A stretch of DNA of 64,000 nucleotides from Mariniphaga sp041686935 (GTDB lineage: Bacteria; Bacteroidota; Bacteroidia; Bacteroidales; Prolixibacteraceae), in the NCBI GenBank assembly GCA_041686935.1, contig JAWLCW010000006.1, forward strand, positions 195,190 to 259,189, written 5' to 3'. The notes beneath the pieces were generated by a model. It saw only the letters and a program-made list of their open reading frames with translations. It did no database searches and was not told the origin of the DNA. This document shows positions 35,418-44,505 of the stretch, piece by piece. The translations under genes were made by a program, and so were the position numbers. The stretch's first letter is position 1; the number at the start of each line of letters is the position of its first letter.

Positions 35418-36611
35418 ATGAAACAGAAAATACTTCTTGTTTTTGGCACCCGCCCTGAAGCGATAAAAATGGCGCCACTGGTGAAAGCATTAAAAAGGCA
35501 ACCGGATAAATTTGATTCGATAGTCTGCGTTACAGGTCAGCATCGTGAAATGCTCGACCAGGTTTTGAGAATTTTCGAAATTACTCCCGACTACGACCTC
35601 AACATTATGAAAGCCGGTCAGGATTTGTACGATGTTACCTCACGCGTATTGACCGGCATGCGCGATGTCCTTTCCGAAGAAAAACCGGATATGGTGTTGG
35701 TTCACGGCGATACCACCACATCAACTGCCACGGCTTTGGCTGCATTTTATCAGCAAATACCAGTTGGTCATGTCGAGGCAGGTTTGCGGACACATAATAT
35801 ATACAGTCCATGGCCGGAAGAATTGAACCGGCAAATTACCGGACGAATTGCCACTGTACATTTTGCTCCAACTCCACTTAGCCGCGATAATCTGATTCGT
35901 GAAGGTATAAAAAAAGAAAAAATAAAAGTAACCGGGAATACTGTTATCGATGCACTTCAGATGGTAATCGAAAAAATAAAAAACATTGAAGGAATCGAAA
36001 AAGAACTGTTAAATAAAATTGCCGGATATGGGCTGTCGGAAAGTCTTATAGCAAAATGGGGCAAAGAACGCCGTCTCATCCTCATTACAGGTCACCGAAG
36101 AGAAAATTTCGGAGATGGGTTCCAGAATATTTGTCATGCAATAAGAGAGTTAGCACTAAATTATCCTGAAACAGACTTTGTTTATCCGGTACACCTGAAT
36201 CCAAATGTAAAAAAACCGGTTTACGATATTCTGGGAGATAAGAAATCCGAAATGCTTGCAAACGTACATCTGGTTGCTCCTTTCGACTATTTGCCGTTTG
36301 TTTACCTGATGGACAAAAGTTACCTTGTGCTCACTGATTCGGGCGGAATTCAGGAAGAAGCGCCAGGATTGGGCAAACCGGTTTTGGTGATGCGCGATAC
36401 TACCGAGCGTCCCGAAGCATTGGAAGCTGGTACAGTTTTGCTGGTTGGTACTGAAAAACAAAAAATTGTTCAGGAAGTTTCACGTCTTCTTGATGATAAA
36501 ACACATTACAATAGCATGTCTCAGGCCACCAATCCATATGGAGACGGAAAAGCAAGTGAAAGAATCATCGAGTTTATTATTAGTTACACCCAAAAGGAAA
36601 AAAACTCCTGA
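35418..36611 (+). CDS. wecB: UDP-N-acetylglucosamine 2-epimerase (non-hydrolysing)
   Basis: The 397 residues match WecB: KILLVFGTRPEAIKMAPLV at the N-terminus, VTGQHREMLDQ, VHGDTTTSTATALAAFY, GHVEAGLRTHNIYSPWPEE (catalytic Glu and Asp region), ITGHRRENFGDGF and LTDSGGIQEEAP near the C-terminus. It interconverts UDP-GlcNAc and UDP-ManNAc. It starts 2 bases after the upstream stop and is followed by the matching dehydrogenase, giving UDP-ManNAcA, an acidic donor for the glycan. Confidence 0.95.
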   Translation: MKQKILLVFGTRPEAIKMAPLVKALKRQPDKFDSIVCVTGQHREMLDQVLRIFEITPDYDLNIMKAGQDLYDVTSRVLTGMRDVLSEEKPDMVLVHGDTTTSTATALAAFYQQIPVGHVEAGLRTHNIYSPWPEELNRQITGRIATVHFAPTPLSRDNLIREGIKKEKIKVTGNTVIDALQMVIEKIKNIEGIEKELLNKIAGYGLSESLIAKWGKERRLILITGHRRENFGDGFQNICHAIRELALNYPETDFVYPVHLNPNVKKPVYDILGDKKSEMLANVHLVAPFDYLPFVYLMDKSYLVLTDSGGIQEEAPGLGKPVLVMRDTTERPEALEAGTVLLVGTEKQKIVQEVSRLLDDKTHYNSMSQATNPYGDGKASERIIEFIISYTQKEKNS

Positions 36612-36636
36612 CGGTTCATTCTCAATCATAAAAAAT

Positions 36637-37848
36637 ATGAAATATAATCAAATTTGTTTTCTCGGGCTGGGGTACATAGGCCTGCCCACTGCCGCAATTA
36701 CAGCCGGAAGAGGCTTTAAGGTACTGGGAGTTGATATCAATCAACGTGTGGTTGAAACCATTAATAAAGGCGAGGTACACATATATGAACCAGGGATGGC
36801 CGAACTTGTAAAAAAAGTTGTTGAACAAAAAAACTTGCGTGCAACCACTCAGCCGGAAACCAGCGATGTTTACCTCATTGTTGTACCTACGCCATTCAAA
36901 GGCAACCACGAGCCAGATATTTCATTTGTGGAAGCGGCAACGACGGCAGTAATTCATTTATTAAAAGAAGGAGATCTATACATTATAGAATCAACTTCGC
37001 CGGTAGGAACTACAGATAAAATGGCAACCTTGATTTTTACGGAACGTCCTGAATTAAAAGGAAAAATCCACATTGCTTATTGTCCTGAACGGGTACTGCC
37101 AGGCAATGTAATTCACGAATTGGTAAACAATGACAGAGTGATTGGTGGTATCGATGAAAAATCGACTGAAAAAGCAAAGGAATTTTATTCCACATTTGTT
37201 AAAGGCGCTCTTCATGCTACCAATGCCCGAACTGCAGAAATGTGTAAACTGACTGAAAATTCTTCGCGTGATGTACAAATTGCTTTTGCCAATGAACTTT
37301 CGTTGATATGCGATAAAGCCGGCATTAATGTTTGGGAATTGATTACACTTGCAAATAAACATCCGCGGGTAAACATCCTTCAGCCAGGCTGTGGAGTTGG
37401 TGGACACTGTATTGCTGTCGATCCCTATTTTCTTACTTCTGACTTCCCAATGGAATCGCAAATCATAGGCAAATCACGTGAAATCAACAACTACAAATCG
37501 TTTTGGTGTGCTGAAAAAATTCGTAGTTCGATGCTTGAATTCATGCTGAAAAACGGAAGAAAGCCTAAAGTTGCAATTATGGGATTGGCTTTTAAGCCTA
37601 ATATAGACGATTTGCGGGAAAGCCCTGCAAAGTATATCGCACAAAAAGTAATGCAATCAGAACAAAACGGGATACTTATTGTGGAGCCCAACCTGAAGGA
37701 ACACAATGTTTTTAAATTAGCTGACTATAAAGATGCTTATGAACAATCAGATATTGTTGCGTTTTTGGTAGCACACAACGAATTCAAAACTCTCGAATAC
37801 AGGAATGATAAAATAATCCTTGACTTTGCCGGGATATTTAAAAAATAG
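36637..37848 (+). CDS. wecC: UDP-N-acetyl-D-mannosamine dehydrogenase
   Basis: The 403 residues match the UDP-glucose/GDP-mannose dehydrogenase family, ManNAc type: NQICFLGLGYIGLPTAA (Rossmann), IVVPTPFKG, ESTSPVGTTD, YCPERVLPGN and the catalytic-cysteine motif GVGGHCIAVDPYF. KVAIMGLAFKPNIDDLRESPA marks the C-terminal domain. The start at 36637 fits the family; an open frame extending back to 36445 overlaps wecB and has no homologous content. It oxidises UDP-ManNAc twice to UDP-ManNAcA. It is directly coupled to wecB upstream and to a DUF354 gene 4 bases downstream. Confidence 0.94.
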   Translation: MKYNQICFLGLGYIGLPTAAITAGRGFKVLGVDINQRVVETINKGEVHIYEPGMAELVKKVVEQKNLRATTQPETSDVYLIVVPTPFKGNHEPDISFVEAATTAVIHLLKEGDLYIIESTSPVGTTDKMATLIFTERPELKGKIHIAYCPERVLPGNVIHELVNNDRVIGGIDEKSTEKAKEFYSTFVKGALHATNARTAEMCKLTENSSRDVQIAFANELSLICDKAGINVWELITLANKHPRVNILQPGCGVGGHCIAVDPYFLTSDFPMESQIIGKSREINNYKSFWCAEKIRSSMLEFMLKNGRKPKVAIMGLAFKPNIDDLRESPAKYIAQKVMQSEQNGILIVEPNLKEHNVFKLADYKDAYEQSDIVAFLVAHNEFKTLEYRNDKIILDFAGIFKK

Positions 37849-37852
37849 TTGA

Positions 37853-38866
37853 ATGAAAATCTGGATCGATTTTGGTAATACTCCACAAGTTTCGTTTTGG
37901 ATTCCTTTTATCAAGGAGTTTGAAGACGAAAAACACGAACTCTTACTCACCTGTCGTGATTCAGGAAATACTGTTGCATTGCTCAAGCTAAACGGCCTCA
38001 GATTCCAGGTGATTGGAGAAGGAGCCGGTAATGGGAAATTGCAAAAAATGTTGCTTTTCCTCAAAAGACTGGTAAAACTCTATTCTTTTATCCGTAAAAA
38101 CAGGCCAGATATAGCAGCTAGTCAAAGCAGCTTCTATCAGCCCGTCGTCAGCCGGCTTTTGGGAATTCCCTGTATATATACAAACGACAATGAACATGCA
38201 AAGGGAAACCTGTTTGGCTTTTGGTTTGCGAAGAAAGTGATTTTACCCATCGCTTTGCAAAATGAAAATTTTACACGCAGGAAACCGTTAAAGTCAAAAG
38301 TGTCGTTTTATCCGAGCGTAAAAGAGGCAATATATCTTTCGCAGCAAGACGGGTGGTTTTCATTGAATGACACAATCCGGAATGTAATCTATTTCAGACC
38401 TGAACCTTGGTCGGCGCAATATTATAAAGGTCCACTGAATTTTTTCGATGAAACATTGATACAATTGTCATCGAAGTATAAAGTTATTATACTGCCCCGC
38501 GATAAAAACCAGGTTGAACATTTTAAACAACAAATGTTTGGTAACCTCATTGTTGCTGAAAATCCACTGAAACTGAAAGAAATCGCAGGGAATTGTAAAC
38601 TTTTTATCGGAGCTGGAGGGTCAATGACCCGCGAACTGGCAGTTCTCGGAATTCCGGTTGTTTCTGTTTACCAGGACAAAATGCTTGAAGTAGATAATTA
38701 TCTGGTTGACAGAGGTTGTATGACAATCAATCCTAAAATTACTTACGAAGAAATTCTTTCCATCTTACAGGAAAACAAAACAGAACAAAAAAATTCGTTA
38801 GTGCTTGCGGAAGGGATAGAATCGTTTAAAACAATCAAATGCCTGATAAACAATCTTAAAAAGTAA
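37853..38866 (+). CDS. DUF354 family protein, GT-B-like
   Basis: The 337 residues start MKIWIDFGNTPQVSFWIPFI and show a GT-B-like two-Rossmann layout. SQSSFYQPVVSRLLGIPCIYTNDNE lies in the N-terminal half. VIILPRDKNQVEHF and IGAGGSMTRELAVLGIPVVSVYQ lie in the C-terminal half, with a glycine-rich sugar-nucleotide loop. DUF354 proteins resemble UDP-GlcNAc 2-epimerase and MurG-like glycosyltransferases and are common in archaeal and bacterial polysaccharide loci. Position right after wecC suggests use of UDP-ManNAcA, as a glycosyltransferase or epimerase. That assignment is inference. Confidence 0.78.
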   Translation: MKIWIDFGNTPQVSFWIPFIKEFEDEKHELLLTCRDSGNTVALLKLNGLRFQVIGEGAGNGKLQKMLLFLKRLVKLYSFIRKNRPDIAASQSSFYQPVVSRLLGIPCIYTNDNEHAKGNLFGFWFAKKVILPIALQNENFTRRKPLKSKVSFYPSVKEAIYLSQQDGWFSLNDTIRNVIYFRPEPWSAQYYKGPLNFFDETLIQLSSKYKVIILPRDKNQVEHFKQQMFGNLIVAENPLKLKEIAGNCKLFIGAGGSMTRELAVLGIPVVSVYQDKMLEVDNYLVDRGCMTINPKITYEEILSILQENKTEQKNSLVLAEGIESFKTIKCLINNLKK

Positions 38867-38869
38867 AAT

Positions 38870-39077
38870 ATGATTAAATTAACTATTTCACTTTTCGGGG
38901 AAAAAAGGGATTTTGCACGCTGCTATTACTTTGAAACTCGCACTTATTTCAAAAACATTGGGAACTGTCAACTAACCTATGATATGCCATTTACCCAAAA
39001 TTGAATCAGTTTTGTTTGGTGCTTCCTCAAACGAACATATTCAGGAAACTAAATCTCTTATTGAAAACTTTTTATAA
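38870..39077 (+). pseudogene. Gene fossil with C-terminus of the TIM-barrel protein at 43583
   Basis: A 44-codon frame opens at 38870 (MIKLTISLFGEKRDF) and ends at a TGA (39002-39004). In another frame, 38994-39077 encodes PKIESVLFGASSNEHIQETK and a few more residues before TAA. This second part is clearly related to the end of the protein at 43583-44461 (IQSVVFGASSRKHIEETVSLI). The segment therefore looks like the join of an unrecognised gene start with the tail of a deleted paralogue. The rest of 39078-39212 has no gene; it contains TACTTTTG at 39099-39106, a possible -7 box for wza. Confidence 0.7.
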
Positions 39078-39098
39078 TTAATCATTGAAGTAAAACTT

Positions 39099-39106
39099 TA
39101 CTTTTG
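39099..39106 (+). promoter_or_regulatory. Candidate Bacteroidota -7 box upstream of wza
   Basis: TACTTTTG fits the TAnnTTTG -7 consensus of Bacteroidota sigma-A promoters and lies 107 bases before the wza ATG. No well-spaced -33 TTTG is visible, so support is weak. A promoter here would make sense since the fossil precedes a new functional block. Confidence 0.3.
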
Positions 39107-39212
39107 TGGCTTAAATAACTTTTTGAATTTAGATAATTAAATTTGAAACTAAGTAAATCCATTTCTTTATAATAGTAATTCATTAAAAATTAGAATCATA
39201 AAAAAATAGACC

Positions 39213-40010
39213 ATGAAAAAATCTTATTTGCCTTACAACTATATGGTAATTTTAATATTCCTGTTTTCCTGCTCAAGCACAAAAAATATTCAGATGTTTC
39301 AGGAATCGAAAAAAGATTCACATGAGGTATATATCCCGACTGAACCTCCCACTTTAATTATTAAGCCATTAGACAATTTGTACATAAGCATTAAAACACT
39401 TGACGAGGAAGTGAACAGAATTTTTAATCCAAGCGCCGTAGGGGGTACAGGATATTCATCGGGTACTTCACAGAACTATGGAGATCCAACAAGCCAATAC
39501 ATTAACGGATATAGAGTTGGTTCAGATTCTTTAATTACTCTACCTATTCTGGGGAAAATCAATTTTTGCGGGTTAAGCCTTGAAGAAGCAAAAGAAAAGT
39601 TAAGAATCAGAGTGGAAGAATTTCTACGTGAAGCTACAGTTGAGGTTAAATTCCTGAATTACAGGGTAAACTTGAGCGGCGAAATCAGAAGTCCGGGTGT
39701 TTATTACAACTATGAAGGTAGTTTGACTATTTATGATGCGATAAGCATGGCAAATGGCATTACAGATTTTGCCGACCTGAGAAACGTAGTGATTCAAAGA
39801 CAAAACAATAATGGGATTAACACTCACAAGGTAAACCTCACCGATAACAGCGTTTTTACGTCGGACGTATTTTATCTGCAGCCCAACGACCTGGTTTATA
39901 TTCCACCGGATAACCTGAAAAGAAGACGCGAAAATAGTGATACGTACGGAAGATTTCTGAGTACAATATCAACCCTTTTAGTTGCAACTGCATTCTTTTT
40001 AAATTTATAA
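39213..40010 (+). CDS. wza: Polysaccharide export outer-membrane lipoprotein
   Basis: The 265 residues have a lipoprotein signal (VILIFLFSCSS; the Cys after LFS would be lipidated). The poly-export domain follows: IKPLDNLYISIKTLDEEVNRIF, then GYRVGSDSLITLPILGKINFCGLSLEEAK. An SLBB domain has VNLSGEIRSPGVYYNYEGSLTIYDAI and ends YLQPNDLVYIPP. The extreme C-terminus is hydrophobic (TISTLLVATAFFLNL), as in Bacteroidota homologues. It should form the outer-membrane translocon for the polymer with the Wzc partner encoded 19 bases downstream. Confidence 0.92.
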   Translation: MKKSYLPYNYMVILIFLFSCSSTKNIQMFQESKKDSHEVYIPTEPPTLIIKPLDNLYISIKTLDEEVNRIFNPSAVGGTGYSSGTSQNYGDPTSQYINGYRVGSDSLITLPILGKINFCGLSLEEAKEKLRIRVEEFLREATVEVKFLNYRVNLSGEIRSPGVYYNYEGSLTIYDAISMANGITDFADLRNVVIQRQNNNGINTHKVNLTDNSVFTSDVFYLQPNDLVYIPPDNLKRRRENSDTYGRFLSTISTLLVATAFFLNL

Positions 40011-40029
40011 TCTATAGGATAAAAATAAT

Positions 40030-42378
40030 ATGGATAAATTAGATGATTTAATTAAACTAATTGATGCTAAGGAAGATGAAAAAACCCAAAATCTTCTTTT
40101 TAAATACCTGAAGCACTGGCCATGGTTTGTTGCAACCTGTGTCATAGGAATGGTTGTTGGATATTTTTTCTTTAAAAACTCACCAAACACATATGAAATT
40201 ACAAGCCGGTTGCTGGTGAAAAGTGAAAATCCCGAATTAAATTCTGTTTTGGCATTCAACAATGCGAGGAATACTCAAAGTTATAATGCAAACATTGAAA
40301 GGCAAATAGGCATACTGCAATCCTATTCATTATTCAGAAAAGCATTAAGTAATCTTGGCTGGGATTATTCATGGTATCAGAAAAAATTTTTATATTATGC
40401 CGATTTGTATGGAAATGAGCCCTTTGAGCTAATTATTCCACCCAATGCTATAAATGCAAAAGGAGGTGTAATTGAAGTAAGATTGCTAAATGACAATGAA
40501 TACAACATTCAGGTTTCAGGGGAAACTTATTTGAATGGTTATGCCCAGACAATTACAATTGATGAGAATCTGAGGTTTGGTGAACCTTTTCTGAATGAAT
40601 TCTATAATTTCACTTTAGGTCAAAAAAATGGACAAGTTGGAGAAACATATATGTTGTTATTCAACAATCTGGATGCATTAACCAACAACTACTTACGGAA
40701 AACAAAAATATACTCCGAGCAGGAAAATTCAAACATTATTACCATTCTGATTGCCGGAAATGTCCGACAAAAAGAAGCTGATTTTATCAATGAATTAACC
40801 AATGTTTTTATAGAATTCGGAATGGAGAACAGATTTGCAAGCTCTCAAAACTCTGAAGAGTTTATTGATTCGCAGTTAGAAAGGCTCAGAAATTCAGTTA
40901 CCACTTCTGAAGAAAGATTCAGCGACTACCGCAGAAACAATCAGGTTATGAACCTTGGACAGGAGGCTCTGTCTGTCTATTCACGGTTGGAAGAAATTGA
41001 ACAGGAACAGTATTTAACCCAGTTGCAACTTGACTATTACCTTGATTTGCAAAAATATCTGGATGATGCAAACAGAATTGAACAAATGATTAACCCCTCA
41101 GTTATTGGCATTACAGATGCTAATTTAACAGGAATGTTATCGCGGCTGATGGAACTTCACAGCCGGAGAGAAGTCCTCTCTTATACGGTTCAGGAGAATA
41201 ACCCGGCTTTAATACTGCTTGATAAAGAGATAAAAATTGTAAGGGATGGACTGGATGAAACGCTGAAAAACCAGTTGGCTTCAACTCAGTCAAAAATGGA
41301 AAGTCTTCAGGGAAGGTACAGCGAAATTCAGGCAAGACTAAGAAGATTGCCTGAAACAGAAAAAAATCTCATTAGTATTCAGCGGGAATTTGAACTGAAC
41401 AATGAGATATACACTTACATGTTGCAGAAAAAAACAGAAGCCTCCATCTCAAAGGCATCAATTGTTCCTGAAATTCAAATAATTGATGAAGCCATAGTCG
41501 AAGCCTCCAAAAAAACAGGCCCAAATATGATAATCAATTTGGCAATCGGATTAATGGGAGGTGGAATTATCCCTTTTTTAATCATTACATTAATAATTAT
41601 ATTAAACAATAAAATTGAAACCATTCAGGAAGTTGAAAAAGCAAGCAGAATACCCGTTCTTGAAGGCATTATGAGGCATAAATTTAAATCGTTAATGCCT
41701 GTTATCCAGCACCCCCGTTCAGGTATTACAGAAAGCTTTAGAGGTTTAAAAACAAATATCAACACACTTACCGAAGGCAATGAATCAAAAGTTATTTCCA
41801 TAAATTCTTTAATCCCTGGTGAGGGAAAATCCTTTGTTTCAGCTAATCTCGCAGCCGTTTTATCCAAAACGAATAAAAAGGTACTACTGCTTGGAGCCGA
41901 CCTTCATAAACCTACATTACATAAATTTTTGAGTGTAAAAGAATCCTTTGGGTTACGCGATTTTCTGAATGATGAAAAAACGCTTGATGAAATTATCTCA
42001 ACAACATCAATTCCCAATTTAAGTTTTATTCAGACCGGCAATAATCATGAAAATCCATCGGATTTGTTGGATGGAATAAAATTTGAAAAATTAATAGAGC
42101 ATACCCGAAAAAAATTTGAATACATTATAATCGATAATGCTCCATTGCTTCTTATACCTGATGCCATTCTGACCAGCAGATTTGCGAATATCAGTCTGTT
42201 CATTTTAAGAATAAATTACAGCCACAAGGGACAAACTAAACAAATAAATAAGGTAGTTGATTTCAACAAAATTGATAAAGCTGCTATTATAATGAACGAC
42301 ACATCTGAAGGTGGATATGGATATGGTTACCGGAAAAAATACTGGAAAAAAGGATATGGTGAATACAAAATTAAGTAA
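40030..42378 (+). CDS. wzc: Wzc-type co-polymerase and BY-kinase
   Basis: The 782 residues contain a Wzz-type chain-length domain with TM1 near residue 35 (WFVATCVIGMVVGYFFF), a long coiled-coil periplasmic region, a GNVR-like block (RRLPETEKNLISIQREFELN) and TM2 near residue 505. The tyrosine autokinase domain has a Walker A IPGEGKSFVSANLA (about 596), an A' motif GADLHKPTLHKF and YIIIDNAP as Walker B. The C-terminus is a tyrosine-rich tail (GGYGYGYRKKYW). A'-motif (DLHKP for the usual DxRxP) and Walker B are slightly divergent. It controls polymer length and export with Wza. Confidence 0.93.
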   Translation: MDKLDDLIKLIDAKEDEKTQNLLFKYLKHWPWFVATCVIGMVVGYFFFKNSPNTYEITSRLLVKSENPELNSVLAFNNARNTQSYNANIERQIGILQSYSLFRKALSNLGWDYSWYQKKFLYYADLYGNEPFELIIPPNAINAKGGVIEVRLLNDNEYNIQVSGETYLNGYAQTITIDENLRFGEPFLNEFYNFTLGQKNGQVGETYMLLFNNLDALTNNYLRKTKIYSEQENSNIITILIAGNVRQKEADFINELTNVFIEFGMENRFASSQNSEEFIDSQLERLRNSVTTSEERFSDYRRNNQVMNLGQEALSVYSRLEEIEQEQYLTQLQLDYYLDLQKYLDDANRIEQMINPSVIGITDANLTGMLSRLMELHSRREVLSYTVQENNPALILLDKEIKIVRDGLDETLKNQLASTQSKMESLQGRYSEIQARLRRLPETEKNLISIQREFELNNEIYTYMLQKKTEASISKASIVPEIQIIDEAIVEASKKTGPNMIINLAIGLMGGGIIPFLIITLIIILNNKIETIQEVEKASRIPVLEGIMRHKFKSLMPVIQHPRSGITESFRGLKTNINTLTEGNESKVISINSLIPGEGKSFVSANLAAVLSKTNKKVLLLGADLHKPTLHKFLSVKESFGLRDFLNDEKTLDEIISTTSIPNLSFIQTGNNHENPSDLLDGIKFEKLIEHTRKKFEYIIIDNAPLLLIPDAILTSRFANISLFILRINYSHKGQTKQINKVVDFNKIDKAAIIMNDTSEGGYGYGYRKKYWKKGYGEYKIK

Positions 42379-42536
42379 ATGAAAGGTGTTAAACATATGT
42401 TTTTATTTTCATAATCAAGTTAAGATTAACATAGTTAAAAAGAACTTACCAACTTGAAATGTTAAAACGTTATCCTAATATTGGAATCTTTTTTTAAACC
42501 TGCTTTATGCACTCATTGGAATAAAAAAATATAAAT

Positions 42537-43580
42537 ATGGCAGATTCTAAAATCAAACTTGCTATCATTGGAATGGGGAGAATGGGAATTACCCATTACT
42601 CCATTATCAACAGCCACCCGGATGTTGAAATCAGGGCAGTTGCCGATACTTCGTCCCTTGTTTTAAACCTGATGAAAAAATACCTTAAAGGAATAAATGC
42701 ATATAATGATTACAACAAGCTTTTGAAAAGTGAAAGTTTAGATGCAATAATTATTTGTACTCCTCCTGCCTTACATTATCCTGTTGCTTTGGAGGCAGCC
42801 CAAAAAGGAATTCATGTTTTTTCTGAAAAACCATTCACGACCAACAACAAAAAAGCTTTGGAGTTGGCGGAAATTTTTAATCAAAAAAATCTTGTTAATC
42901 AGGTTGGTTATGTCAACCGGTTCAATGATGTTTTCAGAACGGTAAAACAATATATCGAAAACGGAATTATTGGAAACGTTATTCGTTTTAAATCGGAAAT
43001 GTACAGCCGTACTATTACAAAATCAGAAGAAGGAAAAACCTGGAGAGATTCCCGCGAAAATGGTGGCGGGGCAGTTTATGAAGTTGCTTCGCACGCCATT
43101 GATTTGGTTAATTACATGATTGGCAAACCCGATAAGGTTACCGGTTCAAGCCTTACCTCCGTTTTCTCAAAAAATGTGGAAGACGCAGTAAATGCTACTT
43201 TTCTTTATAAGAACGGGGTTTCTGGAACTTTAAATGTCAACTGGAGCGATGAAAGCTACAGGAAGCCAACCAATAAAATAGAGGTTTTTGGATCGCAGGG
43301 AAAAATTCTTGCAGACCAGCATGGCATCAAAATTTTTATGAAAAGTGCTTCCCCTTCAAACAATCTGCGAAGTGGATGGAACACCATCTACATTACTGAC
43401 ATTTTTCAATCGGTTCCATTTTATGTAAGAGGAAATGAATTTACAGCACAACTCTACCATTTTATTGACTGCATAAATAACAGGAGTAACAAGAACAATT
43501 GCACTTTTAGCGATGCAAAAGATACACTGGATACAATTGAGGCTATTTTTAATGATTATGAACTTAACGGGAAATTCTGA
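42537..43580 (+). CDS. Gfo/Idh/MocA family oxidoreductase
   Basis: The 347 residues match the NAD(P)-dependent Gfo/Idh/MocA family: KLAIIGMGRMGITHYSII (Rossmann start), IICTPPALHYPVALEA and GIHVFSEKPFTTN (catalytic Lys in EKP). The C-terminal beta-sheet substrate domain includes GGGAVYEVASHAIDLVNYM, whose His is the typical catalytic residue. It ends 2 bases before the TIM-barrel gene at 43583, so the two form a unit. Likely substrate is a sugar or sugar nucleotide for the glycan; specific reaction unknown. Confidence 0.88.
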   Translation: MADSKIKLAIIGMGRMGITHYSIINSHPDVEIRAVADTSSLVLNLMKKYLKGINAYNDYNKLLKSESLDAIIICTPPALHYPVALEAAQKGIHVFSEKPFTTNNKKALELAEIFNQKNLVNQVGYVNRFNDVFRTVKQYIENGIIGNVIRFKSEMYSRTITKSEEGKTWRDSRENGGGAVYEVASHAIDLVNYMIGKPDKVTGSSLTSVFSKNVEDAVNATFLYKNGVSGTLNVNWSDESYRKPTNKIEVFGSQGKILADQHGIKIFMKSASPSNNLRSGWNTIYITDIFQSVPFYVRGNEFTAQLYHFIDCINNRSNKNNCTFSDAKDTLDTIEAIFNDYELNGKF

Positions 43581-43582
43581 TA

Positions 43583-44461
43583 ATGCAACCAATTGATAAA
43601 ATCATATTTGGCGACAACCAGTTTTTTGGAATAAATCATATGTCGCAGGAAAAGGCACAGCAACTGGCCGAACAGTTTTATGATAATTCTGCTATTTATA
43701 AGGTTTATCAGATGGCTTTCGACTCCGGAATCAGGGCGGTTATGCTCAACAGCAACGACCGGGCAAAGGATATTTGCGATCATTTTTTGTCAACTAAAAA
43801 TGGATATCCTGAAATTAACTGGTATCCATCCATACCCTATCCACATAAATATGCGAACCTCATCAGTGAAAAAGGGATTGTTCCAACTCTAAATGAAATT
43901 CTTTTTAAAAACAACACTGCAATGGGTGTACTGGGAATGATAACCAAAGGAAGCGCAGCAATCCTGGGAAAAGATGCTGTTAAACTGATGCAAATGTTGG
44001 TTGACATTGAAATGAAAATGTTTAAAGGCTTAAATGTAAAAGTCATTTTCCTGCAGAATATTATTACTGATCTCTTGCTTGGATATGGGGTAAGTGAAAT
44101 TTTCCAGGAATATTGTAATTACATTCGAAAGAAATATAATGCATTGCCCGGATTGATAACCCAGAACTTGCCTTATCTGAAATTGAAACTGGAAGAATGG
44201 GGCATTGAAGAAGTCGTAATTTGTTCTTCATTTAATAAAATAGGCTATTTGATGTCGCCAAATACAGAATCATACATAAACGCAGTAACCAGTAATGATT
44301 CATCAAAATATCAGTTAATGGCCATGTCAACCCTTGCTTCAGGAGCAATTCCGGCAGATGAAGCTTATGAGTTTATTAACCGGCAAAATATTCAATCGGT
44401 TGTATTTGGTGCGTCCTCCAGAAAACACATTGAAGAAACAGTTTCGTTGATCAATATTTAG
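43583..44461 (+). CDS. TIM-barrel (aldo/keto-reductase-like) protein of unknown function
   Basis: The 292 residues look like an alpha/beta barrel: DKIIFGDNQFFGINHMS at the start, GIRAVMLNSNDRAKDI, PSIPYPHKYANLI, VKVIFLQNIITDLLLGYG, then EEVVICSSFNKIGYLM and a C-terminal SVVFGASSRKHIEETVSLI that mirrors the last strand-helix of aldo/keto reductases. It lacks an obvious classical catalytic tetrad. It is translationally coupled to the Gfo/Idh/MocA gene. A fossil of a paralogue lies at 38870-39077, so this gene pair may once have been duplicated around wza/wzc. Function unassigned. Confidence 0.62.
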   Translation: MQPIDKIIFGDNQFFGINHMSQEKAQQLAEQFYDNSAIYKVYQMAFDSGIRAVMLNSNDRAKDICDHFLSTKNGYPEINWYPSIPYPHKYANLISEKGIVPTLNEILFKNNTAMGVLGMITKGSAAILGKDAVKLMQMLVDIEMKMFKGLNVKVIFLQNIITDLLLGYGVSEIFQEYCNYIRKKYNALPGLITQNLPYLKLKLEEWGIEEVVICSSFNKIGYLMSPNTESYINAVTSNDSSKYQLMAMSTLASGAIPADEAYEFINRQNIQSVVFGASSRKHIEETVSLINI

Positions 44462-44505
44462 TCTTTTTTCAGAAAACTAACAATCCTGGTTAATATTCGC
44501 CTGCA

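Noticed and set aside
36445..36636. Longer N-terminus of wecC
   Set aside because: The extra residues overlap wecB and show no dehydrogenase content; the family start MKYNQICFLG is at 36637.
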